This document shows positions 27,284 through 34,611 of a stretch of DNA of 38,264 bases, piece after piece (within the stretch, counting starts at the first letter, position 1; every line of letters begins with the position of its first letter). A program made the position numbers and the translations under genes. The notes beneath the pieces were generated by a model. It saw only the letters and a list, made by a program, of their open reading frames with translations. It did not search any database and was not told the origin of the DNA. Origin of the DNA: Planctomycetota bacterium (lineage in GTDB: Bacteria; Planctomycetota; Planctomycetia; Pirellulales; UBA1268); assembly GCA_014238855.1 (NCBI GenBank), contig JABAAH010000024.1, forward strand, positions 1 to 38,264, given 5' to 3'.

Positions 27284-28342
27284 TTACTTTAGATCTTCTG
27301 GGGTTATTCCAGCAGTTTTCCCTTTTCGAAAACCATACATTGTTGGTTTGAAGTCCCCCACAATGTCGACATTCAACTCCGCTGAGATTTCAGCCTCAAG
27401 ACCTACCGCCCAGTAGCAGGCATTGACCAGCATCCGACGGACTCCCTCTGAAACCATGTCCGTTGAAGCACCCATTGTTGTCGTAAAGGCTTTACCCTGA
27501 GGACCGCCATCGACTGAGTAACTCTTGACCCACGCAACTGGCATCATTGGATCGTTTTTAGCAATGTTCTTTTTGCCATTCTTTTGAATGCCTTGCACTG
27601 GAGGCGATTCTGGGTCCATATTTTCAAGCACCTGACCAAGAACGAGTGGCCTACTGTCTCCAGGTAACGGCAACCGTACACCGTAGACATCTGTTGGTCC
27701 CCATATATCACCATCCTCTATGCCCCGTAGCACCGGGTGCCCCTGTGCATTTGGAGCGACTATACCTCGTGTACTTTCAAATTTGTGGTGACCATGATGA
27801 CTAATCCATGTTTCACCCAAGACCAATCGGCCGAACCCCTCAGTCCACCCTTCCCTGTCACCTTTATAATTAAAACTGTAGTGGGAATACGGGCTCTCTT
27901 TGGAAAGCTTAAAGGCGTGCGTTGCTGTCCGCATACCAATTACAGGCCGACCACTAAGTAAGTAATCATCAATTTCTTTCATCTGTTCATCGGGAAGATT
28001 ACGAAAGCGTGTTGCAATGACCATTACGTCGGCTTTCCGTAATGCTGCTAAACCAGGAATATTATTCTGTTCGTTTGGAGCGATTTCACCTGAGTCTTTA
28101 TCGATTGCATAGAGGACAACACAGTCAAAACCATGTCGCGTTGATAAAATTTTTGCTAATTGGGAAAGCGCTTCTTCACTCCTGTACTCCTCATCACCAC
28201 TTATCAGCACTATGCTTTTTCCATGCCCTGCACCCTCACCTCCAGGGTACGTATTCCACGAATCAATTCCTTTAACATTCGCACAAACAAAAACACCCAA
28301 GGCACATAGGCAAGCAATTGACAGAGACTTACAAATAGACAT
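27284..28342 (-). CDS. Exported ThuA-domain protein
   Basis: ThuA-like proteins have a class I glutamine-amidotransferase-like fold and are very numerous in planctomycetes, where they accompany sugar dehydrogenases. The 352-residue product has a signal peptide (SLSIACLCALGVFVCANVKG), then KSIVLISGDEEYRSEEALSQ, a block typical of this subgroup. ADVMVIATRFRNLPDEQMKE, YLLSGRPVIGMRTATHAFKL and WVKSYSVDGGPQGKAFTTTM follow. I cannot name the substrate; a keto-sugar role is inferred from the family. The ATG at 28342 starts the signal peptide cleanly, whereas a GTG at 28381 would add 13 residues. The downstream convergent gene carries a DUF1080 domain, another keto-sugar-linked family, which fits a shared carbohydrate pathway. 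Confidence 0.88.
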   Translation of the reverse strand: MSICKSLSIACLCALGVFVCANVKGIDSWNTYPGGEGAGHGKSIVLISGDEEYRSEEALSQLAKILSTRHGFDCVVLYAIDKDSGEIAPNEQNNIPGLAALRKADVMVIATRFRNLPDEQMKEIDDYLLSGRPVIGMRTATHAFKLSKESPYSHYSFNYKGDREGWTEGFGRLVLGETWISHHGHHKFESTRGIVAPNAQGHPVLRGIEDGDIWGPTDVYGVRLPLPGDSRPLVLGQVLENMDPESPPVQGIQKNGKKNIAKNDPMMPVAWVKSYSVDGGPQGKAFTTTMGASTDMVSEGVRRMLVNACYWAVGLEAEISAELNVDIVGDFKPTMYGFRKGKTAGITPEDLK

Positions 28343-28413
28343 TACAAAGATTTCCCCGAGAGCAACACATAGTGAACTCACGAAAATTTAGAGCATCTTC
28401 CAAAAGAAAGCAA

Positions 28414-29199
28414 TCAATACTGAATTGCAAGGCCGACGTCTGAGAAAAAATTTGCTGCTTCTTCCGTGAGTCCCCAACCCACACGAAAACCAAGTTCAAC
28501 ATTTTCAGTAATCACAAAGTGGGTGCCTGGGCTGAAAAAAGGACGACTCACATCCTCCACAAGACCCTGCGTAAATGTTCCAAAATACTCTGCATGGACT
28601 TCCCAACTATTCGTGAGTGGAATCCGAGCAACTACTGATGGCCCCCAGCGACTGAACCAGTTCTCTTCGCCCTCAGCGTACGCATAACGCATGGCTGTAT
28701 CAATTCGCCATTTTCGAGGGAATTCCCAACCACAAACAATGGTGGCAACGGGTTCTGTTCCAAATTCCTCACCATACATTGGTGTAGTTGCCTCCATAAT
28801 GAAACAACTCTGAGGAATGAGGCCATTCTGGTCTGTGGTTGCTAATTTGAAACCATAAAGAAAATTTGATTCATAGAGTGCCCCACCACCAATTGGAAGT
28901 TCTCCCGCCTCAACACTTGTGACAACATTGCCTTGCGAGCCAACTGAATAATTTACACCGAGCCTCCACTCAAATATCTCATTGGCTCCAAGACGAAAAA
29001 TATACTCTGGATAATTATTTGTTGGATTACCATCTCTATTCTCAATATAGACATGGGACATTTCATTCAGAGCAACGCCTGGGCGAATCGTAAATGCTGA
29101 CGGAGTAAATGCATCCCGATCGGTATTTAGATCACGAGGCTGAAGAGGAGCAGCATTCCCAATACTAAGAATGAGTATTGAAAACAAGAGAACACACAT
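28414..29199 (-). CDS. Outer-membrane beta-barrel protein, MetA-pathway-like transporter
   Basis: The protein has an N-terminal hydrophobic export segment (MCVLLFSILILSIGNAAPLQ) followed by repeated amphipathic strands: YIFRLGANEIFEWRLGVNYS, RWGPSVVARIPLTNSWEVHA, EYFGTFTQGLVEDVSRPFFS and VITENVELGFRVGWGLTEEA. It ends with an aromatic residue (VGLAIQY), as expected for barrel insertion. This pattern matches the 'putative MetA-pathway of phenol degradation' family, a loose group of outer-membrane channels; a phenol role is not implied. The start is uncertain: the ATG at 29199 is used, but GTG at 29226 or TTG at 29229 would lengthen it by about ten residues. Confidence 0.72.
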   Translation of the reverse strand: MCVLLFSILILSIGNAAPLQPRDLNTDRDAFTPSAFTIRPGVALNEMSHVYIENRDGNPTNNYPEYIFRLGANEIFEWRLGVNYSVGSQGNVVTSVEAGELPIGGGALYESNFLYGFKLATTDQNGLIPQSCFIMEATTPMYGEEFGTEPVATIVCGWEFPRKWRIDTAMRYAYAEGEENWFSRWGPSVVARIPLTNSWEVHAEYFGTFTQGLVEDVSRPFFSPGTHFVITENVELGFRVGWGLTEEAANFFSDVGLAIQY

Positions 29200-29463
29200 G
29201 TGGAATAGAAGATGAATTACGCTCACCAAACATTATGTAGCACCAACAATTTCCATCACCGTATTGACCGCACACAAACACAAATAAAGATCGTCATTCG
29301 TCGACACGTTTCGCCTCTCTTTCAGTAATCCTTTTCCTGTTTTCTAAAAAATACCCATTTTGTCAGAATACAGTTTCTCATGAGCCGGGTGAAATCAACA
29401 CATGCTTGTTGATTCAATAAATCTGCCCACCATGGGCTGTAATTATTTTCAGCAGGATCACTT

Positions 29464-30279
29464 CTATACCGCACTGTCACGCAGCACCCGGTCAAAACTT
29501 CGGACTGCAAGTTCACAGGTTAGTGACGGACACGCTATCGCCACATGAGCACCTTCACCAAGGCCGACCAGAGTAACACCGAGCCTTTCGCTACACCTAG
29601 GACCCTGATCCCACAAAGCCACGGGTGCTAGTCGACATAAAGTCGTATCTAAATCAGTGAACATCCTGACTTTCGGAAGACCAGCAGGAAGTTGACACTT
29701 GCGAAGTTTGTCACCTATACCTGTGCCAATCGCTTTCAGCAATGCTTCCTTTGCTACCCAAGCGTCAAGAATTTCTGCGGCAAAAATTGTATCGGAGACT
29801 GCCAACCGTTCTTTCAATTCAATTTCTGAGAAAATCGTAGACGCCATAAGGCGAGCCCATCTCTGATCGTGCGTCCCCTTCCTTTTCTCTAAATCAACTC
29901 CGACTGCAGCCTGATATGAAATAGCAACAATCGCCTCGTCCATTGAGTGGGCCACATTGAACTGAATATCACTCTGATGAAACCCACTGAGATAGGGTTT
30001 TCCAAAATGCCCTGTTGAGAGTTCAACTTTTTCTGGATCAATCCCAATCAAGCACCCCAACAAAACCCGAAGACGCCCTCTACTGACAACGGCTCTTCGT
30101 CGAACCTTAGGCACTCGCCGAAGAGACCGTTCCATCTCATCTTCCGAAAGCAGCTTTTCCAAACACGCATACTCACCGTCAGCAACATGCAGTGAGTACT
30201 GAACAATGGTAACGCTTGATTTCTCTTGGCACTCCAGTGGTGCATATGATGAGTGCTGCGAAAAACCTTCATCAATCAT
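29464..30279 (-). CDS. 4'-phosphopantetheinyl transferase, Sfp type
   Basis: This 271-residue enzyme transfers phosphopantetheine from CoA to a serine on an acyl- or peptidyl-carrier protein. Hallmarks are GHFGKPYLSGFHQSDIQFNV with AHSMDEAIVAIS, the metal-binding AVGVDLEKRKGTHD, and WVAKEALLKAIGTGIGDKL with the catalytic Glu/Lys. The length and pseudo-dimeric layout are those of the broad-specificity Sfp group rather than the short AcpS group. No carrier protein, polyketide or non-ribosomal peptide synthase is in the window, so its partner is elsewhere. The methyltransferase gene lies 157 bp upstream on the same strand. The C-terminus after about residue 250 is not family-conserved. Confidence 0.88.
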   Translation of the reverse strand: MIDEGFSQHSSYAPLECQEKSSVTIVQYSLHVADGEYACLEKLLSEDEMERSLRRVPKVRRRAVVSRGRLRVLLGCLIGIDPEKVELSTGHFGKPYLSGFHQSDIQFNVAHSMDEAIVAISYQAAVGVDLEKRKGTHDQRWARLMASTIFSEIELKERLAVSDTIFAAEILDAWVAKEALLKAIGTGIGDKLRKCQLPAGLPKVRMFTDLDTTLCRLAPVALWDQGPRCSERLGVTLVGLGEGAHVAIACPSLTCELAVRSFDRVLRDSAV

Positions 30280-30436
30280 CTTCTACAACCCAATTAAAAA
30301 GTAGTCACAAAGTTTCTTATGAAACACCGTCAACACACAAGATTATCAACTTGTTCTTTAAGAAATCATGAGCCCTGCCTAGACGCTATCGTGCCCGTCG
30401 TCACCCGTATCCGAAAACAACTGAACCGTCACCAAT

Positions 30437-31246
30437 TCAGGTTACGACAAAAACATCTGCTGGATGCTCTACCTTGAGACTACTTCCATCAACATGGCTG
30501 ATCTTTTTCAGGAAATACAGGCACCGTTCAAGCACCTCCACTCCAGACTCCCGGCAATCATTCTGAGTGATAAAGTCCAACAGTTTTTCACCATGATCAC
30601 ACCCACTTTCAAAACACTGAGTAACATCTACTTCCCCATGTATTCTGTGGCGAGTGAAGTCTATGTTTTCCCGCACAAGATGTTCCTCAAGACGCTTGCT
30701 GAACCAGATATCGTGGTCAACATGATGGGACCAAAAGCATTCTGAAAGCTGGTTAAGGGACTCATTGGGAGCGTGCACCATTACCAACTTTCCGTTCGGT
30801 GCCAGTAGTTTCCGCAACTTCTCAAGTGTGTCGGCTGGGTCTTTGAAGTAATACAGCGCGTGGGTCAACTGAATAATGTCAAAAGGCTCATTGATATCTA
30901 GCGACTCAATGCCTTGCACTTTTAGTTTTAGTTCAACATTCTTCAAAGCCAGTTTGTCAAAACTCTCCCGGAAACGCTGACAGGCAACAGGGTTCGGATC
31001 AACTCCTGTGTAATTAAAACACCGACTCGACAAAGCAATTGAAGATATCAGCTGATTATCAAGTATCCCGCTTCCACACCCAACACTAAGAATACGCAAT
31101 GGACCAGAACTATCGCTGTGAGACCCTATCAATTCTTCCAGTGCTCTGAGGACGAGTCGCTGCTGGGTACTCGATCGCTCAAAGGTCTCGTGAGTCACAT
31201 CGAAGCGCTTATCAGAAAGCTGACGGCACGAATGTGACTCCTGCAC
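30437..31246 (-). CDS. Class I SAM-dependent methyltransferase
   Basis: The 269-residue protein has the Rossmann-fold methyltransferase signatures: motif I LRILSVGCGSGILDNQL, the acidic strand-2 end YTGVDPNPVACQRF, motif IV FDIIQLTHALYYFKDPADTL and the post-motif LRKLLAPNGKLVMVHAPNES. It resembles small-molecule (histamine N-methyltransferase-like) enzymes, but the substrate is unknown. The start is unclear. The GTG at 31246 has no ribosome-binding site, while the frame stays open for about 20 codons upstream. There, an AAGGAG (31306-31311) stands eight bases before an in-frame ATT (31295-31297). No in-frame ATG exists near either. It lies upstream of the phosphopantetheinyl transferase gene. 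Confidence 0.82.
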   Translation of the reverse strand: MQESHSCRQLSDKRFDVTHETFERSSTQQRLVLRALEELIGSHSDSSGPLRILSVGCGSGILDNQLISSIALSSRCFNYTGVDPNPVACQRFRESFDKLALKNVELKLKVQGIESLDINEPFDIIQLTHALYYFKDPADTLEKLRKLLAPNGKLVMVHAPNESLNQLSECFWSHHVDHDIWFSKRLEEHLVRENIDFTRHRIHGEVDVTQCFESGCDHGEKLLDFITQNDCRESGVEVLERCLYFLKKISHVDGSSLKVEHPADVFVVT

Positions 31247-31990
31247 TGCAACTTTTAATGCGACCAGTGCTTGATCTACAGATTCTGAAGATTCAATAAC
31301 GTTGACTCCTTATTTTCCAGCATGGATAGGTGTGTGATTCAACAACAATATGCAGACCACATTCAATTATAAACTATTTTTTTGCCACAAACACCATGAG
31401 ACTATCAACGACCATAGCTACGAACGGGGTTTACAGACGATGTCACAATCCTAATGAAAGATATGATTGATAAATCTCCTTACCGTCTTATAAAAACAGC
31501 TATCGACCGGAGCAGGCATGGCACAGAATAATTTCTAAACCAAAGACTCTAACTGTAGCGATAACAGGCACTTCACATTCCACTTAGTTTTGATATGCGA
31601 TTTATGATGGCTTTAACGGTGCGAGGTCTCTTCTACTAAAAACTAAAACAAAACACATCACGAATCGATAATGAATACTGGAAAGGGGCTTCTGTATGAA
31701 AACTATTCTCTCTACAATTATTCGTTACCTGAAAAAGATTTTCTCTCCTGATTATTCTGACATTTGGAACAAGTGATCTTTCACGATTAGGCGTTCCGGT
31801 AAAATACGGATATCTAAAGCTGATTGGCGTAATCAAGAACCGAAGAAGCGTACACCAGGAACCTGTATCCCGGATACCAGGCAAGTCATACGCTTGAGTC
31901 ACCAAGACTGGCTAGCACATCTATTGCCACTCGTGAAGCCGTAGCCTGAGTCCAAGAGGCAGAAGAACGAGCCTGAGTGACATGACTCAG

Positions 31991-32015
31991 ACCTTTGACC
32001 TACGGATTAGAAGTC
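31991..32015 (-). repeat. Degenerate tRNA-Arg 3'-half fragment, left attachment-site remnant
   Basis: The 25 bases match 23 of 25 positions of the tRNA-Arg gene at 35022-35046 in the same orientation (ACCTNTGACCTNCGGATTAG then AAGTC). They cover the anticodon loop and variable arm. This is consistent with the far attachment site of an old integration into the tRNA 3' end. Confidence 0.65.
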
Positions 32016-32042
32016 TATTTCAAAGGATTCGGTTGATAACAC

Positions 32043-32058
32043 CACGCTTTAAAGCGTG
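32043..32058. promoter_or_regulatory. 16-bp perfect palindrome over the island promoter
   Basis: CACGCTTTAAAGCGTG is fully self-complementary and ends five bases before the -10 hexamer, covering the -35 and spacer region. Its placement is that of a repressor operator. It could equally form a cruciform or hairpin. Confidence 0.5.
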
Positions 32059-32060
32059 AC

Positions 32061-32069
32061 TGTTATAAT
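32061..32069 (+). promoter_or_regulatory. Extended -10 promoter of the island gene
   Basis: TGTTATAAT is a perfect extended -10 element (TG, one base, TATAAT). Transcription would start near 32076, giving an untranslated leader of about 80 bases. The leader contains a small hairpin (CCGGA at 32091-32095 with TCCGG at 32103-32107). No good -35 is seen, which is normal for extended -10 promoters. Confidence 0.55.
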
Positions 32070-32156
32070 ATTTTCCACGGTCTACACCTACCGGAACTAA
32101 GCTCCGGAAGGCGCAAATTTGGGCACACGTCTCAGAGTTCACCGGAGGAACTGAAA

Positions 32157-32957
32157 ATGAATCCGAAGTCTATGGAAAGACTCTTTGCACGGTTCGAAGC
32201 ATTCAGAGACAAGGAACCCATTGGGCTTCTTTATGCCATTTGGAGAACAGATATTGAACCGCTCTATCCGTCTGAGTTACCGACAACGTACAAGGCCTTT
32301 GAAAATCAACAACCTACGTTCAGGTTCTCCCCGGCCACAGAACTCAACGGGCTTCTAATTATACGGGGAAATGATCTGACTGTGAAACGTCTGATGATGG
32401 CAACATGCAAGGCTGCTTCAAAAGATTTGCACGACGAATTGTGCAAATGTGGATTCGAGCCTGACGCTGGAATTGTTGAAATCAACTGGCTCTGGGCTTT
32501 GATTGAAGCAGCCGGCAAAGGTCATCTGGGTTGCGAAGGCTTTGTAGATGGGAAAGCTTTTTATCAGTCGAGGGTAGCAGACTTAACGGTTGACGAAGCT
32601 ACGATTCTGGATGACTCCTTGGGTTGGTCGATGGCTGATTTTGTACCTCGAAAATTCATGCAGCTTGAAAATATTGTTGAATCATCAATCAGTTTTATTG
32701 AATACCTAAGAACGGAATTAGAGGCACCAAAACCGAAAGCCTTGCCAAAAGAACAACGAATAGATGAATCACTTAGAGACTTGTATGAGAGCGACCCGAC
32801 GTTCTGTCTCAGGGAAACGTTACAAGTGATTGCTCAACAGCTCAACCTCCATTCAGAAGACATTGTTTCAGATTGTCCCTTCTACATTTTCTATTTGAAA
32901 GAGCTTAGAGATACTTACAGGATACAAAAGAAGGCCAAACAGCAGGCGACTTCATAG
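32157..32957 (+). CDS. Unrecognised 266-residue island protein
   Basis: I do not recognise the family. The protein is soluble, with no signal peptide or membrane helix. Residues 1-185 look like one mixed alpha/beta domain (GLLYAIWRTDIEPLYPSELP, INWLWALIEAAGKGHLGCEG). A Pro/Lys linker (LEAPKPKALPKEQRIDE) leads to a helical C-terminal part (about 205-260: FCLRETLQVIAQQLNLHSED) ending in a basic tail. Cysteines at LCKCGF are not paired as a ribbon. The start is secure: GGAGGA (32144-32149) lies seven bases before the ATG, downstream of an extended -10 promoter. It is the only sizeable gene between two tRNA-Arg remnants, so it is probably cargo of a small integrated element. Defence, regulation or replication roles are all possible and none is shown. 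Confidence 0.78.
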   Translation: MNPKSMERLFARFEAFRDKEPIGLLYAIWRTDIEPLYPSELPTTYKAFENQQPTFRFSPATELNGLLIIRGNDLTVKRLMMATCKAASKDLHDELCKCGFEPDAGIVEINWLWALIEAAGKGHLGCEGFVDGKAFYQSRVADLTVDEATILDDSLGWSMADFVPRKFMQLENIVESSISFIEYLRTELEAPKPKALPKEQRIDESLRDLYESDPTFCLRETLQVIAQQLNLHSEDIVSDCPFYIFYLKELRDTYRIQKKAKQQATS

Positions 32958-33352
32958 TGACGATGGTAGTCAGCTGCCTATGGATTACGTTCAAAAGATC
33001 AAAGTGAAAATGACAAGATTCTTTATTCTTTGAGAGTAGCCAGAAGAAGAAAAAGAAGAAGAAGGCACATCCGACAATGACGAACTGCTTGTCGAGTTTC
33101 ACCTAACCTTTGATCTGATTGCACTTTGGGGTACGGAGCTAAAACAGAAGAAGTCATCCGGAGTGTGTCCTGACGACCTTCATTAACGCAAGCATCCCCG
33201 ACATAATTCAAACACGTACTGCACCATATGGAGTAAGCGAACAACCGCACACAGGGCGGCAAAGAATCCGACACAGTCAGCATCGACCAGCAGGCCGTCA
33301 CGGGAACCGGAATCTATAGAGAACCATCGTCATGCCGGCATGACAAGATCGA
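32958..33352. other. Non-coding right part of the inner mini-island
   Basis: About 395 bp with no convincing gene. It includes a GAA/AAG-rich run near 33040-33063 and a 16-bp perfect palindrome at its right edge, next to the middle tRNA remnant. Confidence 0.5.
33329..33344. repeat. 16-bp perfect palindrome next to the middle tRNA remnant
   Basis: GTCATGCCGGCATGAC is fully self-complementary and ends eight bases before the tRNA remnant at 33353. It could be a recombination accessory-protein site, an operator or a hairpin. Confidence 0.6.
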
Positions 33353-33398
33353 TACGCCCGACAGGATTCGAATTTGTGACCTATGAATTAGAAGTCCG
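33353..33398 (-). repeat. Degenerate tRNA-Arg 3'-half fragment, middle attachment-site remnant
   Basis: The 46 bases match 41 of 46 positions of 35001-35046, in the same orientation. The first 20 are identical (TACGCCCGACAGGATTCGAA). The fragment runs from the tRNA 3' end through the T arm and anticodon loop, then identity stops. The anticodon stem is disrupted, so it cannot be a working tRNA. This is the expected shape of a duplicated attachment site. Confidence 0.8.
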
Positions 33399-33589
33399 GT
33401 GGAAATGTTTTCTTATATTTCTGACGACTGCTTCATGCCTTAATTCTCGCAGTTGGCCAATTACCCTTTTAACCGCGATGGGTAGGACAGGCGTAAAGAA
33501 AGTTACCGAAATAACTTGAACACTTTGGTAGCTTGCTAATAGGTTGAGGTTATCGACACGAGCAGCTTCTCTTTAAAGGAATCTTGAAC

Positions 33590-33880
33590 ATGAATACCGG
33601 ACCATTGCGCTACGCCGATCCTCTTGCCAGCTGTACCAAAGACACGTGACTCGTAGTTATCAAAGGCGGCCATTAGAAACCCTTCTAATATATGCTCGAT
33701 CCTGCGTTACGCCCCTACGCGACGGGTTCGAGTTCCAAGAAGTACCAGATGCCGAGCGTACTGGTAGGCCATGAACTTATGGAAGTAATGACAGCAATAG
33801 GGCCGATACTTAAAGCCGACCTAAATACCATCAAACTGATGGGCCGTCGATTTTTTAAGGTCTTTACAACTGTGGATTGA
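33590..33880 (+). pseudogene. Possible decayed small gene
   Basis: An ATG at 33590 with AAAGGA nine bases upstream begins MNTGPLRYADPLASCTKDT and stops. The same frame continues through two more stops into a 62-codon open frame from an ATG at 33692 (MLDPALRPYATGSSSKKYQM and on to a basic end, RRFFKVFTTVD). One frame with three scattered stops suggests a decayed gene, but I recognise no family, and the 62-codon part might be a gene in its own right or chance. Confidence 0.25.
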
Positions 33881-33921
33881 TACCGCTGGAAACCGAACCC
33901 GATATAGCTTGGGAAGTCGCC

Positions 33922-33979
33922 GAACTATGGAAGCCGTTGAACTATGGAAGCGAACGCCGAAAGGAAGCGAACGCCGAAA
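33922..33979. repeat. 17-bp-period tandem repeats
   Basis: GAACTATGGAAG occurs at 33922-33933 and 33939-33950. GGAAGCGAACGCCGAAA occurs twice in perfect tandem at 33946-33962 and 33963-33979. Both have a 17-bp period and they overlap, as if produced by successive slippage events. Confidence 0.85.
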
Positions 33980-34028
33980 GTTTAAGAGCTACCAACTTTG
34001 ACGACGACGGTTTACACTTTTAATCTAT

Positions 34029-34067
34029 CGCTACTACCCAGCGCTACTACCCAGCGCTACTACCCAG
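34029..34067. repeat. Perfect triple 13-bp tandem repeat
   Basis: CGCTACTACCCAG is present three times head to tail at 34029-34041, 34042-34054 and 34055-34067, with no mismatch, about 25 bp before the zinc-ribbon gene at 34093. Confidence 0.92.
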
Positions 34068-34092
34068 CTAACTTTCTCTAGGGCTACATGAC

Positions 34093-34338
34093 ATGGAAAC
34101 GGCCCAACTTAAAGATTGCCCGGCGTGTGGTACCAGGATTTCTACCAATGCCGATGTTTGTCCCTCATGTGGCCACCGTCAAGGAACGAGTGTCGTAGCA
34201 TATCTTTTATCAATCCCAGTTTTCATTCTTTTTGTTACTTGCTGCGTCAATCGTTGGGATTGGGGAATCGGGGGCAGTCTCATACTTTTTGCGGTTGTCA
34301 TGTGTGGCGGACACTTTATTGAAAAAAAAATTGAATGA
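34093..34338 (+). CDS. Small zinc-ribbon membrane protein
   Basis: The 81-residue product starts METAQLKDCPACGTRISTNA and continues DVCPSCGHRQG, a clean zinc ribbon with two CxxC pairs. Two hydrophobic helices follow (VVAYLLSIPVFILFVTCCV and GIGGSLILFAVVMCGGHFI) with a Lys-rich end. A partial AGGG lies about ten bases before the ATG. The plan, ribbon plus two helices, is like that of the protein at 982-1305 with the order reversed. It lies in the outer part of the tRNA-linked island, directly after the 13-bp triple repeat. Function unknown. Confidence 0.68.
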   Translation: METAQLKDCPACGTRISTNADVCPSCGHRQGTSVVAYLLSIPVFILFVTCCVNRWDWGIGGSLILFAVVMCGGHFIEKKIE

Positions 34339-34395
34339 ATTAGTCCATGAGGGCTTAGCTATCACTACGCCTCAGCTGAAGCGAACACCGATAGT

Positions 34396-34611
34396 TTAGT
34401 CCTTCTTTTTGATGAACATAAATCTGCCTTGCATAACATTGTAGTAGCCGTTGGCAAATACAAGGGTTCCAACGCAGGCAACCCCCAAACATAAAAACGT
34501 GTCGGCCGTGTCGACTGGGGGCGTTGAAGACCAGACATCGTATTTTGTCTGAACGCTTCGCAGCTTCTGAAGCCAACAACACGATTGACAGACTTCGGGA
34601 GTTGCAAACAT
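34396..34611 (-). CDS. Small protein with one membrane helix, probable
   Basis: A 71-residue frame begins MFATPEVCQSCCWLQKLRSV and has one clear hydrophobic helix (TFLCLGVACVGTLVFANGYY) followed by a basic end (RFMFIKKKD). The N-terminal Cys group (CQSCC) could bind metal. There is no ribosome-binding site at the ATG (34611) or at the GTG three codons earlier, and two other frames are open on the same strand, so the call is moderate. It converges with the zinc-ribbon gene at 34093. Confidence 0.45.
   Translation of the reverse strand: MFATPEVCQSCCWLQKLRSVQTKYDVWSSTPPVDTADTFLCLGVACVGTLVFANGYYNVMQGRFMFIKKKD

Larger units (their letters stand above)
31298..32156. other. Non-coding left flank of the tRNA-linked island
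   Basis: About 860 bp between divergent genes. No coding frame is convincing; a 90-codon minus-strand frame around 31636-31905 lacks a good start and any domain. From the right it holds the island gene's leader and promoter (32061-32069), a 16-bp palindrome, and the left tRNA remnant (31991-32015). An inverted repeat CTGAGT-GACATG-ACTCAG (31973-31990) directly abuts that remnant. Confidence 0.5.
33399..34092. other. Decayed, repeat-rich segment of the outer mini-island
   Basis: About 690 bp with no intact recognisable gene. It contains broken coding pieces (33590-33880), two 17-bp-period repeats (33922-33979) and a triple 13-bp repeat (34029-34067). Confidence 0.5.

Noticed and set aside
29322-29463. 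Extra small gene after the phosphopantetheinyl transferase
   Set aside because: The open frame overlaps the transferase C-terminus in another frame, and has no ribosome site or recognisable domain.
31636-31905. A 90-codon minus-strand frame in the methyltransferase/island gap
   Set aside because: No ribosome-binding site, no domain, composition not protein-like compared with neighbours.
32043-33344. The two 16-bp palindromes as transposon terminal inverted repeats
   Set aside because: They are different sequences, each self-complementary; there is no transposase and no target-site duplication.
33353-33398. A second functional tRNA gene
   Set aside because: Only the 3' half is present; the acceptor 5' strand and D arm are missing and the anticodon stem is broken.
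34029-34067. Triple 13-bp repeat as a CRISPR array
   Set aside because: Repeats are directly adjacent with no spacers, too short, and there are no cas genes.
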